This document shows, piece by piece, positions 12,901 to 26,900 of a stretch of 64,000 bases of DNA. This stretch comes from Crotophaga sulcirostris (lineage: Eukaryota > Chordata > Aves > Cuculiformes > Crotophagidae). The first letter of the stretch is position 1; each line of letters opens with the position of its first letter. The stretch covers positions 1,421,986 through 1,485,985 of the forward strand of contig VYZB01000095.1 of assembly GCA_013397455.1 (NCBI GenBank), read 5' to 3'. The notes beneath the pieces were generated by a model. That model had not been told where the DNA came from. It saw nothing but the letters and a program-made list of their open reading frames with translations, and did not search any database. The position numbers and the translations under genes are program-made.

Positions 12901-15900
12901 CAGGAGACTTGCCCAAGAGATCTTTTCTTCCAGAATCTATTTAGAGCTTCGGCCTCCACTACCAGTGAAGTTTCCAGCTCAGGTCCCAGGGAGGACAACC
13001 ATGATGTTAGGCCTGAATATAGAAAATAGTAGTGCTCCAAAGCTATCAGCTGTTCCATGTCTCCTCTGCTGCAGCACACAAGTGGGCATGATATGGAAAT
13101 GCAATCTTACCAAATCTAAATTTACTGGAATATTTCTGAACTGCATTAAGGAAGAAGGGATTCTGACATAAAGAATTCAAGCATGGGAGAAGGGACGGTT
13201 ATTCTTCTACTGAACAAGCAAAAAATTATTGGAACTTTGGTTTAATTTTTCTGTGGTTTCCCGTGTGACATTTTACAAGCCACATACAGTCTGCCCAAGG
13301 AAATCACAAAATGATTTCCATCAGCTTCAGTGGAGGAGAGATTAAGGTCCTAATTTCTCTTTGAATCAGTTTTCTCATTAGTAAATTACCAACCTCAGAG
13401 CTTAATGTTTCCAGTGCTCTTCGGTATCCTTGAAGGGAAAGTGATATTGGAATGTTAACTGTCCTTATTGCCAAAAGTCACACAGCATACAAATCTAGAT
13501 TAATATAAGCATTTTAGGGGCAATAGCAGCAATGTGAAATCTGTACCAGTGTTCCCTCTACCTCAGAAGAACTAGACAAGAGTAAAAAAGATTAAACATC
13601 CTAGCTAAAGGGAAACCTGGTTTCTCAGCAGGTACCTTGTATTTCCTGCAGGTTTTACTATGTTTTAAGACAGAATTTCATTTGCTGTCATCGTAGTACT
13701 CTACTAAACTACTCAGTTCATTCACAGAGTTAATCAGCAAGTTCACTTCACCTGGATTTGAAATTTCTGAAGTTGAATTTTCACCTTGTTTCAGTACTCA
13801 AGGGCTTACAGTGTTTAAACAACATTATGAACTCTCAGCTCAAGGACAGGTAAAAGTTGTTCATGCTGGGAGTGGTCATCTTTAAATATAAACATCTGAA
13901 GGGAAAAGGTGACTATTTCAGAGTAACCTTAGGTGGAAAAGAAATGAAAGACTGATGGCAAATTTGCTGATGAGCTAAGTATTTCAAAGGAGGCTAATTC
14001 TGACATTAAAAAGGCCCAGCAGGAAATCATTAAATCTGAGTGATAAAATGGGTTTATTTTAATTTGCTAGCTTGGACATTCATTATCAATGAATGGATTG
14101 TAGAAAATATTCCTCTACAGCTTGCAGCATGACTTAGATAATAACAATGTAAACCTAGTCAGACTTCCCATCAGCAGTTTCTATTGATTTTTTATCATTT
14201 GCTACTTGCATCACAAAAAAGGTTACTTTTCATATTGTTAAAGTGCCATGGGCTAGACTCACTAGAGTATTTCAATCTCTGTAACCATGATTTTTGATGC
14301 AAACATTTAAATGAATGTCCTCTAAAGCTCAGCTCAGATGTCATCAAGTCCTAGAGTTATTGGCTGCTGTACTGACCATGCAGATGAGCCTGTGTCACAG
14401 CAGGTATTCCCCATCTGTGATGCTTGAAGGACCCAATCTAATAGATATCAGGGTCTAGACTTCATGGAAAACACAGTCTTTCCCACCTAGAAGATTGTTA
14501 ATTGCATCACTGACCTGGGAAGTGGCAGGCTGAGGCTGAGCTCTGCTTGAGGAGGGTTGAATTCCTGCCTCTGGGTGTCCTTGCTGGACTAGGCCACCAG
14601 TTAACTATCAGGGATGACTTCTCAGTGCTTCTTTTAAAGTTATTCAACTTGCATAAATTTAACTGCTACAGATTCTTCACTGGAGTAGGGGTAGAAAACA
14701 GATTTTTTCCTTTTCCAGGGTGGATACTCTAACCTGTAATCACCATGGTAACATTCACCATAGAGCACTATGTATTGCTTTGTGCCTATGCTCATGCACA
14801 AAAGAAAAGAATAGGTAAATCCAATTTTTTTAAGTCATTATTTGGAATAAATGCATATCTCATCTCTCTCTTCCCCACACACTGCTCTAAAACAACCTAA
14901 TTTTACCATCACCAATTAAAAGCCCATCGTCGCCCTGTCTGACATGCTCATTCATACCCACCCTTTCAAACTATTCACAATTCCAGTACACTCTTCTTAG
15001 CCCTCTATGCATACGATTAACCCAGCCTTTGACTCACTAGTTATACAAAACTCCCCAGTGGCAAATTCAATTGTATCCTGGGTGAACAAGTGACTGGTAC
15101 TATGCATAAATTTAATATCAAATGACTCCATCCCTTTATTGGTGATAACTAGGATGGTAATTCTTAGACTGTGACAGATGGTACAGATATTTTGAAAGAC
15201 TTGGATGTCTAAGAGTTTAGGCAGCAGATGAACAATAGTTTAAAATAAATTAGTGACATCTAAATAGAAAATTTAAACTCAGTGGAAGTCAGCATGTCAA
15301 GTCTAGAAAGATTGAAACCATATCTGGTATGCCCATGTTACTGTCATTCCTGGTATTATAGGTACCCACCAGTCTACATGTCTGTTTTATTTTAGCTTGG
15401 TCAAAATACACCTTGGGGCACAATTTTGAGCCGAGTGGAGCGCAGTGCTGTTTTCAGGAAAAATATGTAGAGGCTTGAGTGAATCTTCCTCTTTTCCAAT
15501 GTGATCATGACATGATATAAATCACAACCCTTCTTTCTCCTTACTATTGCTTGGTATTGCAGTAATGGAATATTATTATTTCCAAAAAACCTTCATATAC
15601 TGTCTGCCCAGCCTGAATGTCCCAGCTGGAGCTGCACAGGTTAAAGCCTTGAATCAATCCTTCCTTTTAATAGCCTGGGGAGCAGGCAAGCAGCTTTCTA
15701 AAGAAAGATACAGAGGAGAACTCTGACCAGCTGAAAGGATAAAAAGGGTACAGATCTAACACTCTTGTCTCATGTATTCCATTGCTTGCGTTTCTGATTT
15801 TATTGATGTTGCACCCTAGGTGCTTACTTTAGCCCTAAACCAAAATATGCACATGCATAGTTCGTACAAAATTTTTTTTTGTAAATATTTCTGTCTGCAA

Positions 15901-17206
15901 ACACATCATCAGTCTTCTGTGTGAGGGTCTGGAGATGTGTATCCAGTAGCATTTCTTGGCAGAGTCCTTATAGCTTCATCCCAGTGAGAATAGAACGCGC
16001 CTTTTCAGTAAATTAAAAAAGAAACCTCCATCTTCACTGCAGAGTATCACCTGACATCTTGTTGATTTACTCAACTTATTTTTCATTCCATAATTCTTCC
16101 AGTATGTGTTCAAATGATCTCATCCTCCATTTGTTTGATGAAGGTTACCAACCTGGAAAAGCCATCTAGTTCCACCTTCATTATTATGACTGATATTTCT
16201 CCTGCTCTGTTTACTTGCCTTTAATCTACTCCAAGGCTAACATTTATATTTGGTCTCATCCATAAGGAATTCAGCAATCCCCTCCCCACTATTCCCCCAC
16301 CTAAGCACTAGGAACCTTTATATGACAATGACTCCTTTGCCTGACATTATTTTAACAATGTAACTTCTGATCTGATGCTGCATCAAGAGCTGCGGAAACA
16401 CTACAGGATGTAGTCAGAACAACTCTAACTGATTCCAGTAAAAAGCCTGAGTAACTAGTCACAAGGATAATTTCATATTGCTGCAAGTGATCATCCACGA
16501 CTGCTCAGCTTTATTGTTTGTTGTCCTAACAGTGGTGCTGGATTAGTGCTTAGTCCCAGGGGCCAGGAGGTAGAGTGAGTAGGGCAGAAATGTTCCTAAG
16601 TTGTTTTAAAAGCCATCAATTTTCAAAAGTGTTCTGTGTTGAATTAAAGCTTGTCCAAACAATTCAACCTGGTAATATTTCTTCACCATCAGTGTTGTGT
16701 ATGTCATCTGTTGTTTCAGCACCTGTTAATCCGTCTGTGCTCTAGCCGTAGATTTGATTTATAAAGATGCCTATATCTTACTTGTTTGCTACATTCAACC
16801 AATCTAGCTATTTTTTACATCATTGTTTGTCTTTTCCTACATCCGCTTATTAGTCCAAATTCTGAAAGACAGGAAAATAGTAAAGATTCTATTCCCACAG
16901 CTGTCATTCACATTTTTCTACCTTTTTTATTGTGAGTTATTGAAATCACAATGACAAAACAGAACATTGTTCCAGTACATATTTTGATTTACAATTTTTC
17001 ATTGCTCTCAAAAATCAATTTTAACTATGAGTTATATGTATATAAACCTGATGATTTGAATTCATAATCAGTTAAAGTTATCAGGAATCACCTGCTGTGG
17101 TTAAAGTTAATGAATATATGAGCAAAATTACTTTACTCATAACCTGCAACAGTTTTAATAAGGTAATTTCTGTTTCTTTCAAAATTCTGAGAAATATTAG
17201 CCAGAT
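6904..17206. other. non-coding, no gene seen
   Basis: About 10 kb of AT-rich sequence with only short, unrecognised open frames. Minor features are a T-rich low-complexity patch at 7700-7730, an A-rich patch at 11460-11495, and a strong splice-donor-like AAG/gtgagt at about 8679 with no matching upstream exon. A diffuse similarity to the amniote-repeat phrase 'attgacttcaatggag' lies at 13310-13345. The frame at 10537-10818 is hydrophobic simply because it is T-rich. Confidence 0.55.
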
Positions 17207-17332
17207 AAAGGCCAGGCTGAATGAGGCTTTGAGCAACCCGATCTAGTGAAGGTATCCCAGCCACTGGTAGGGAGGTTGGATCTAGCTGGTCTTTAAGGTC
17301 CCTTCCATCCCAATCCATTCTATGATTCTATG
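17207..17332 (+). mobile_element. CR1 LINE 3' tail
   Basis: About 126 bp matching the extreme 3' end of avian CR1. It begins at 'aaaggccaggctgaatgaggc', runs through 'gagcaacccgatctagtg' and 'ctttaaggtcccttccatcc', and ends with two exact tandem copies of ATTCTATG (17317-17324 and 17325-17332). That octamer repeat is the diagnostic CR1 terminus and fixes the + orientation. The copy is severely 5'-truncated, as is usual for CR1 because target-primed reverse transcription often stops early. It is less diverged than the copies at 1592 and 23138, so it is probably a younger, bird-specific insertion. It carries no coding sequence. Confidence 0.93.
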
Positions 17333-20300
17333 AAACATCAGCTTTGGACTCTAAAGATCAGCTCAAATAGTTTTTGTTTGTTTGTTTTTTCTTTTTTAGC
17401 TATCTTAGCTTTGTACCTGGATACGCCTGTTCTTCAGTTCTACTTCTATGTTCCAATATGCTGGCAATATTTTTCCTTTTACTGGCTCATTTCACCTATG
17501 CAATAAAGATGCTTGTCATGTCATAAGTTAAGTATTCTCCCTAGAAATTGCTATAGAAGTTCGTATCAAGTTGGACATTTCTATTGATTTTTAAATTGAT
17601 ATTAGCAGGTCTGTTTCTGCCTTCTTTTTAACAATTGACTTTTAGACCTTCACATCTCTTGAAGAAAATATTGCTGTAAATTGCGATGACCCAATGTAAT
17701 CTTGACCTGCTCTTTTTCTTATCTTATCCCTTAGTGCTCTACTATTCTAATAGCTTTTCTTATGCTCCTTACAATTAGTTCACAGAAAATTAGAAGAGAT
17801 AATGGTTAATGAACAACTGCCATTCACTGTCAGTGAAGTGCTACAAACGAAAAGGCACTTTCAGAAGTCAGAGACCTGAGATAATATCACAGGGACAGGT
17901 TCTCATCTGGAGTTGGGGAAAAAACTGGGAGGAAACTGAAATTTTCCTTCATCAAGGCCCTTTTGAGACCTTGGGAATATTCATCTGCGTGGCACTCATG
18001 TCAAACCCTGAAGAACTTTTCTGTCCTTCAATATATGCAGTAAAATGATCTCATGTCAATTTAGGCCAGTGATATTGTTAGAAACAATTTCATGGTCTTT
18101 CTTAGGCTTCTCTCAGACTCTTTAAAAGGTACATGAAAATATTAAAATTGTTATTAAACCTGTGTAATAGTAAAGTACCAATATTTATACCCTCATCAAT
18201 GAGTGGCTTAATTGATGTTGTGGTCAGCAGGCTGAGAAGGCCAGTTTATTCTTACTTTAACCAGCACAGAAATCCACATTACAATAATAATATTCCATGT
18301 ATGAGTGTTGCTGACATTCCTCCAGGATGAAATGAACAAAAAAAGTAATGAAAAAACTCCCCATTTCTTCAATTATTGCATAATTACTGAACAACATATA
18401 TCTTCAAGTGACTGGCAGTAATATTTTATGACTGTATTTCTACAACAGTAATTTAACTGGATTTACAATACATGATTCATATCTGAGCATCTTGGTGAAG
18501 TGCGTGGTTGCCTAACTAAAATATGTTCCAGCTGTGATCTTTTCACTTTCTGAGTTTACTTCCATATTATTTCTGTCCAAACTATACTATTCAGCACTTT
18601 GAGCTTTTCTTATGAGTATGGAGATACATTTTTTGCCACTATTTAGTTGTATGACAATAGATGCTTAGGGTCACATTTTTAAGTCTCAGTAAATAAGCAT
18701 GAGCTACAGGTATTTGCCTGGGTAGACATTACCAAGTGGTGTTTTTTTACCTACAGTTAAGAAAAGTCAAAGCAGAAATTTTCATGATAAATAAGATTGA
18801 CAGAACAGGAATATCACTTTAGGAAGTAGCATTTCAAGAAAACTGAAGAATAATTCTACTTTGGGAGACTCCTTATACTCCTACAGTGCATGGTCAAAAT
18901 AGAGAATCTTTTATTCTATTTTTCTTTTGGATTTAAAAATAGTCACATCAAATTTAAAGTGGTTACTTTCAGAATAAGATCCCATACAGAATAAAACTCT
19001 CTAGCAGGATATTTATGTCCCTTATTTCCCTAACCAAGCTTACTCAAAAACATTCCCGAATATGGTTCAACATGCTGTTTGTCTTCATCTAAGAAAAAGA
19101 TCAATTCTGTTGTGGAAACAGTGCACAGCATGGAATCACACTAATCAATTTGAGCAGGCCTTGGTAAAACTATCTATTACTCTGCAACCCAGCAGCAGCA
19201 AAGCTAGTTAATACTTTATCAGCTTTAATGAATGTATTAGTGGTTAATATTTGTGTATAAGATACTCATAACTCAATAATCCTATCACATTTGCATTATT
19301 AATAGGACAGATATGTGCCCTTGAGGTGCTTGATCATAAAACCTATTAACCTAGATTTGTAATATGTCTCCAGTTACCTCCAAGGAACTCTGGGCGCGAT
19401 AGCAGGTAAGAGATTCAGTGGCATGAAGACCTTTTCAGATTCCAGGTGACTGTAACTGAAGAATTACAATGACAGATTCAATTTAAATCACATGAGCTGA
19501 TCTAAAAGGTGATAAATGTCTAAAACTGAGGTCTAAGTACCCTGGATTATGAGACTCCCAAATTCTTTCAGCTCAAACCCCCTTTACAAGGCAAGCAGTA
19601 GAACTTAAAAAAAAAAAAAGAAAATAAACTAGCCTAAGCATAGACTAATGCATCCTGCACAAGAGAGAATTTTCATTACTTTCTTTACCCCACTCCACAC
19701 ATAAAAACCTACTGTGTAGTGCAAGCTTATTTATTTAAATGAATCTGTGGGTTGTTTCAGGTGGGATATGAGTAAATAAACCAAGTACTTCGCTAATGCA
19801 TGTTTGAGAAGAACAATATTTTGCAATTTCCCTCCTACAGGCTTTGTGTTCTACAAAGAGAAATAAAAAAGTACTTCATCCTCTTCAGCAGCCTTGAAAG
19901 CTTTTGCTTATTCATACCTCCTTACAATAGAGGACAGATAATCATCCTAAAAGGGGAAAGCGACATTCGAACACAGTGGAGAGAATATGCAGTTAGATGA
20001 ATTCCATGTGTACAATAATAAAAAAAAAGATATGAGGAAAAAGCTGTTCATTCCTTTAGAGACTCATCATTTTAATGCACTATTTCCAAAGGAACTTCTA
20101 ATTGCTTCTTGTGGGATTGAAGTATTTTCTCTTGCAACCTCAGTTTAGAAATTCGTCACATTGGTTGGTACATTGTTATTCTGCTTTTTTATTTTCAGGT
20201 TTGAAGAATTGTTTTCTTATGCTTTTTTCCCCTCCGATATTTTCCCTGTATCTCACATTTTCTTGTTTGCATTGTTACTATCAATGAAATTTAAGTTTAG

Positions 20301-23137
20301 ATGATGCTGTGAAGCTGAATCCTCTCTTATTGCTATACTTTCTTACATAGTGGGACAGCAGTGAAAGCTGCCGGTTAATCAGTTCTGCAGTCCTACATGC
20401 AGGCAGGAGGATGTGCTATTAATTGTCCAGTGAGGTGTATCTGCATGATTAATGTGAATTCATTTTCCATCCTGCACTCTATTGCTTTGCTAGTTGCAAT
20501 AGTTTGTTAGAACTATGTATAAAGGGAATTAGAGGGCAAAGAAATCACACTGTGTAAAACCTCAAGCAAAGGACATAGACATTCTGGCTAAAAAAGGAGA
20601 AAAAATCATGCAAAAGTCTCACTGTTCCTGGTTGTACTACCAAGATGTTTCTGATCTTTTCAGGTGCAGCTCTTTATTATTGGCTGCCCTATGACAAGTT
20701 GCAAAATTAAGACCTAATAAGTAATTACAGCAGTCTGTCAGGAAGCTAAGAAAAATGTGGGAAACAATACGTTTTCACACCTTTTCATAGAGCTTTGATT
20801 TCACTGGTTGAAAATGTTTCTCTGTTTTGCATAGGGCTGAGCATATCACTCATCATAAATCATTTATTAACCTAATTTCACTCTCTGAAGTGTTCCTGAG
20901 TACATTTAAAAGTATTTCTTTTGAAAAGGTATTGGTGCTTGAAAGACATTTTATCCACACATGATAGTTACATGCAAACAGGTAATAACGAAAATTAAGA
21001 AATTCTATTATTACCTCTGCAAACACCATTTGAGAAACATTTAAGAAATAACTTCAAAGAAAATATGTATAGTTAAAAGTAACGTGTTAGAAATATTTTG
21101 TGCAACTGAAGCTCACTCATGATGTGCTTGAGGGAAGTCATTGTGAAGGACTCAGGCTCAAATAAAATTTAATTCTTTCTTAATATGCCAGTAAAATTAT
21201 TGCTATCACTTGATCTGTTTTAATTGGCAGAGTCTTAGCTTTCTGGGATAGACAATATCATCTCAGGTAGACAAAGGCCATGTACTTATACCAGATATCA
21301 AACTGTTCTAAGACAAATTGCCTATGTTTAAATAAAATGTGCCTCAGGACTACATCAAAGCTTTTATTTCCCTTGATGCAATTCAGTTATTTCCCCGAAG
21401 GTCTCTGTGCAGAAGGTCCAAACAGCAGGAAAAAAAACCTACTGAGGTACTGTAGGAAGATAAAAATGAAAAGTGTGTCCAGATCTCTGCTGGAAAAGAA
21501 ATTGCACTTCTGGTAAGCAGCAGAGATCAAATAAGACAGAAAGAGGCTGACTGCCCACCAGTCTATTAAGGGCAACAAGAGTCAATGGAGGATCAATATG
21601 TTTTGGGTTAGGCCTTGAAAAAGACCTCTAAATGTGCATAATTAGCCATTCTTGAAAGTGTCAAAATAGTTCACAGTAAAACACTTCTGCATATGTAAAA
21701 ACTTGAGAATACAGCCTCTGTTTTTATGAAATCCAGGCTGCCCACCATTTGTGAGAGCTATAAAAGCCGGAAGAGTGTCAACAACTAAACTCTAGAATAT
21801 ATTACATCAGTCATTCATGCTTTGGACTTGTGAGAGCATGAGAATGGTTGAAAAACGGTTGGTTTGGCCTTTGGGATCACAAATGTTTTCTAGGGTGAAC
21901 AGCAGCAGCAAAGATTCATTTTACTTATAACCATGCATAGGACATGCATGTTAATCCTCTACTGCATCTGAATAACAGAAGCTCAGAGATCTTACATTTG
22001 AATTGAGTTTTAGGGTAATATTATACTGTAAATAAGGGCTAGTGTTGTTACACTATAAATAATGACTAGCTGCCATCCAGGAGGATTGCATATTAAGTAA
22101 GGATTCAAGCAAAGCAAGTTTCTATATTGTTTCCTTTCTAAATCAGTATCACAGGAGCTTTTTTGGCCAGGCTCTTTGTGAAAGTTTGGGGTGCACAAGT
22201 CTGGGATATAGAGAGTTTGGACCTATGTTTCAAGACATTGTAAATGAAGTTCTACTTTTAGCATTTGAAGGGTCTCACCAACAGGAGTTCTATGTTAGGC
22301 AGTTAATGATGCTCAGAAGACAAAACCCTGTTACTTTAAAAACTCCCTTCATGCCAAGCAAAAAACAGTTTAAAAAAAAAATCTGGCAATCTATTTATTA
22401 TTCTCTTGGCATTAGTTCATAACTCTCAAGAACTCTAAATGAAGCTGTATGGATGAGTTGTTTATAAATGTTTGTATCTCTGGCTGCAGACGCTCCAAAC
22501 ACACCAATACAAAAGGCAGCTATTGCTCATTCATTGCAAATAGGCTTTTACTTTGCAGTTAATAATCCACAAACAGATTTATTCTCTGAATAGTTAGTAA
22601 TCCCCAAACCAGCAATATTTTTTTCAACAAGGCTAGGATTCCTGTTTTAACGACTGAAGGAACTAAACTATGCAATTAGGTTTTCTTCTTTATACTCTCT
22701 TGTGAAATTAGATTGGCATTCGAGAATTACCATTAGAAGTTTCTGGTGGGCTTAGAGTTAAAATCCAGAAAATGCCACAAACTGAAAGATATAAAATATA
22801 TGTTCACCTCCCTCAGGATGGGATTCTGCATATATCTGGCCATATTGTATATAACTTGTAGAGACTATAGTGCATGCATTTTTACTGTCTGCTACAGGAT
22901 ACCCAAACTCTAAGCCTGTTCATTAAAGATCAATTTTTGTGATATCATTGATCCACCAAACATGTGAACTGTCATCCTCACACAGGAGGAGCTGTGGTAG
23001 TAGCTGAAATACAGTCCTTTCTTCTGCATTTCTCTGTGGATTAAGCCCTCAGTATAAACATAATAGACACTCTCTTTGTGAAGATTATATGCCACTGGTA
23101 ACAGACAAAAAAGGAACAACAATAAGGTAATATGTTT
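17333..23137. other. non-coding, no gene seen
   Basis: AT-rich sequence. Simple repeats are limited to TTTG units at 17372-17392 and a 13-nt A run at 19607-19619. Two stretches (about 19130-19350 and 20330-20560) are rich in TAAT/ATTA cores and complex in composition, so they are listed as candidate conserved non-coding elements. No open frame has a recognisable product. Confidence 0.55.
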
Positions 23138-23966
23138 AAAGAATGCTGAGAAATTACACGCCAGTCATTCTAAGCTCTGTGCCCAGAAAGATACCAGAAT
23201 AAATAGTAAGATGATCTATTTAAGCACTCAGAAGATGACAGATGATAAGAAAAGAACTAGCATGGATGTTTTGAGAACAAATCATATCAAGCTAACCTAC
23301 TGCCTTTTTGTGATAAGGTGGCTCGGGAAAAAGGATGGGGAGGATATCTGCAGGAGAGGAGCTGTGGTGGGAGGCAGTAGGAGTGCCATTAATAGAGAAA
23401 AGAAGACAGCAAATCAGGATAAATGAACAAGAATAGCATCTTTTAAATGTGAAGTAATTCTTCAATGCTACTCATCAGTAAGTCTACAGCTGCAGTACTC
23501 TGGCCTGTCTTGGACTCAATATTTATACAGGCATATGGATTAACTAAAGGGAATTCTGAGGACAACGTGCCAGATAGAACTGCAGGAATAATAAAGTATA
23601 AGGAAAGTGTGAAATAACTGAATTTGGTTACACTGGAGAAGGATAGTAAAGGAAGTGAGATGCCTTCACATAAGTGAAAGGTTGTTTTAACCTCCATGGC
23701 ATTAGCTCTAATTCTGTCCTCTGTGAGGAAGAAGGCTGTAAAATATATTCTTTGCCACCAGGGAGGGGATAGGATAATTTCCATTATTAAATTGCAAGGG
23801 AAATTTAGGTTAAACATTAGGGTGAAAAAAAAAAGTCCAGCCTACAAACTAGATAGGTAGTGGAGTAAATAATGTAGAAGTCTGTGGAATTTCCATCACT
23901 GGAAGGACGGGTTAAGCAGACACCTGTCAGACACAATTTAAGTCTGGTTTATGCTATCTTGAGACA
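23138..23966 (+). mobile_element. CR1 LINE, old copy with internal deletion
   Basis: Two recognisable CR1 parts lie in the correct order and orientation. From about 23152 the + strand reads as a decayed ORF2 reverse-transcriptase segment: NYTPVILSSVPRKIPE, like the family's NYRPVSLTSVPGKIME, then a stop. The 'agcatggatgttttgagaacaaatcat' block (SQHGFVKNKSC equivalent) and the 'ggataaggtggc' block follow. From about 23600 to 23966 comes the C-terminal and 3'-UTR part, including 'aactgaatttggttacactggagaag', 'aaatttaggttaaacattagg', 'tggaatttccatcactgg' and 'cacctgtcag'. The spacing between the two parts is much shorter than in an intact CR1, so an internal segment has been lost. Frameshifts and stops are abundant, and the terminal octamers are not preserved. 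The divergence suggests an ancient insertion. Boundaries are good to about 30 bp. Confidence 0.82.
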
Positions 23967-26900
23967 AAAATGAGCGTGTGACTTTGTAAAAACCCTTCTT
24001 CCCTTATCCCTGATTTATATGACACCGTTTTTATTTTTGTCCTCTCATCCAGCTTAAGGTTGTGGGGATAGGAGGCCATACTTTGTAAGAACTATAAGTT
24101 TTTATTATCAAACATAGCTGAAATAGGATTTTAACAGGGGTATTACAAACCTGTGACTCCCTATTTCCATTCAAAGGAAGAAGGCTTTGCTACAGATTCT
24201 GCTGACTGCATGAAATTTTGAACTGGAATGTATGGAAAATTCAAAACTTTGGTGGAAAGTTGTAAATATTCATGTTTGAATGCTTTGATTGAACCAGTAT
24301 GCAACTAATTGATATTGTTTTCAAGTTGAATAGGTCATCTGGACAGCTTCTGTCCATGAATGTCAGGAGATGTATTCAGAGTGAATTACTGTTGGTTTAG
24401 TTCTCTCAGAAACACACTCAAGTTACCACAAAACTGGTGTTGCTGCTGAGCCACACTGATTTCAATAATAATTGATTTAAATGAAAATGTTTTTAAGGAA
24501 AACATAACCCTTAGTCCACATATCTGGAAGCTAGAATATTTGTGAGAGGAAACTAATAAATATCACCAAAGACAAAAAATGAAACTTCTTGTGCCTGTAT
24601 TGCTGATGACTATGAAGGAAAAACCAAGCATAGGTTTGGACTTGCCTTGCTATCTTCACCCAATTGCAAATCAGTGGGCTTTGATGAATGGTAGTTGAGT
24701 GAAATTCCATGAGATTGAGTAGATCAAACAATTTTCCAGTTGTTCCAATTTCCTTTCCAGTTTTAAAAGTCATGAAAATTTGCCTGTTGAGTGATAGAAT
24801 CTCTTCTTCCTCCTATTCATATCTCATACCCTGCATCGGTACTCAGCCTCCCTGCAGAACATATAGGCTGAGCTCATATTCCCCCCTTATTTTTTGATAC
24901 CAACAGTGATACAAAAATAAATTTAAGAATTTTTGTTGCAACTTTCTATTATTAATTATTTTTTATAATAAGCCAAACTTTAGGGAGAAATTCAAGAGAC
25001 ACCATGTTTATTTTCAGTTGTAAGAATCAAGGCCCCAGAAAACATCAATCTCTGTTAAAGCCATTTGTCTTAATTTTCTGAACATAGTACTTAGTTTTTG
25101 AGAGCAGTGAAGGCTCAGGTATGATCTTACACTGTTGATTCCGTGGATTTATCTCCAAGTGTAAACATCTGTAGAGTCAGAGCTTCTTTAAATTAGATGC
25201 TCAGTAACCAATAGATATTTGTTATTAGTTTTTTATGAAGTCCCGTTGTCATGAGATAAATACACAGAAGCAACTTTTATATTTCACTTTGTTGAATTCA
25301 TTTTATGAGATCTTCAGGCTTAGTGATGGTTCGTTGCTTTTCGTGGATTTCTTTTTTTAGATTGTGTTTCCATCCAATTGTCCTATAGATTTACAGTAAA
25401 AACAACTAAGAACACTTTGTACCTAACCCTTTCACAAAAAGTGATTGAAAAGTTCAGCTGAATATGCCCAGTGCATTTTTTTTGCTTGTCATCCTTCACA
25501 GATTTACTTCTTTCCATTCCATCTAAAAATATTGTTTTGCTTAAGAAGAAAAAAAACTATCCTTGTGACAATTTGCATAATATGTTAATGCTGATATGCA
25601 TCCAGACATCTGGATGGCATTCTAATATCTCATTCTCATTCAAACAACTAGAAACCACACAGATGGTGGAGACAATTTTAAGAGCATTGTTGTAAACAAA
25701 TAAGGCAGCCAGGAAATCAAACACGCTCTAAGATAGGCTTTAGAGCCTGTACTGCTTTCTGTGTGAGAATATGCATATGACATGTTTTGACTGCAAGAGA
25801 GAGCAGCCTTCTTCAATTTCAGAAAAATGAAGAGGCAAATGCAGAATTTTTAATTGAGATTGGGGATCATTTTATGCGAAATTCCTTACCCTGCCCAGCA
25901 TAGTTGGCACCACAGATTACACTCAGCACTTGTGAGACTAGGGTATTTGAGGCTTGAGATGCTGCTCGGCAGACTGTTTTATTTTATCTTATTTTCAATA
26001 AGCAATAGAAATACGAAAAATCCCGATTGCTTCAGGAAGAAGACATGTAAATTCTGTTTCCTTAGTTTACATAATGATGTACCTTCTTTGCTCCTGTTAT
26101 TAAAAATTAATCTACATGAAGTTGTATAGGACTCAGTAATCCCCTGCAGTCCTCTTTAATCTGCTTCTTGTTTGTACCTCTTTATAGGTATGTAATCTTT
26201 CTGAACTAGTGAAACTCCTGCAAGTGCTGATGTTTTGGATGTCTGTTCAATATGCTTATGTAAGAGCTATACAACAGGCTTTTCTGTAGGTGGAGCTGAC
26301 ATCTCAGCAGATGTTGTAAATTGGTGTATCTCTCTGGATTGCATTAAAATTACTCCTGTACTAATCAAATAACACCATAAACTGATTATTTTTCCCTTCA
26401 CTATAGCTGCTTTTGGACATCATAGCAGTTATGGTTACAGATCCCACACAATTAATTTCACTGACCTTACAGAGGTTGCCAAGATTTCAGCTGTACTCAA
26501 TGAAGTAAATAACACAAGACTGCAGGACCTCCTCCTTCATATCCTGTAACACAGATAAAATGTTGCCATTTAAATTCTATCCATTCACTATGTAATTATA
26601 AGTAAATGAAAATATTATAAAAGCTATTGAACTTTACATTACAGAACCCGGTATCTAATCCTCTACTGATAACCCAAGGAACATTTCAGGTAGTGAACAC
26701 GAATGAGCTAGTTGAAAAAACAGTTAAAATTTTGTGCCCGATTCAGTCTAGTTAACTGAAGGCCATAGGTCTCTTTTGGATTAGAGAGAATGGGATTAGA
26801 AGCTCATGGAAAAGGTAAACTGGAGGCAGCAGGAGTTAGAATATGCACTAAGAAATTTTCTGCAATCTAATGCAGCTATGAAAACTTTATGTGCCATATT

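Noticed and set aside
13310..13370. Phrase similar to 'attgacttcaatggag', common in old amniote repeats
   Set aside because: A single diffuse match without further blocks; not enough to assign an element.
17133..17318. Minus-strand 61-codon frame beginning MDWDGRDLKDQ
   Set aside because: The N-terminal part is the antisense translation of the CR1 3' tail at 17207-17332, a common artefact in bird genomes, not a gene.
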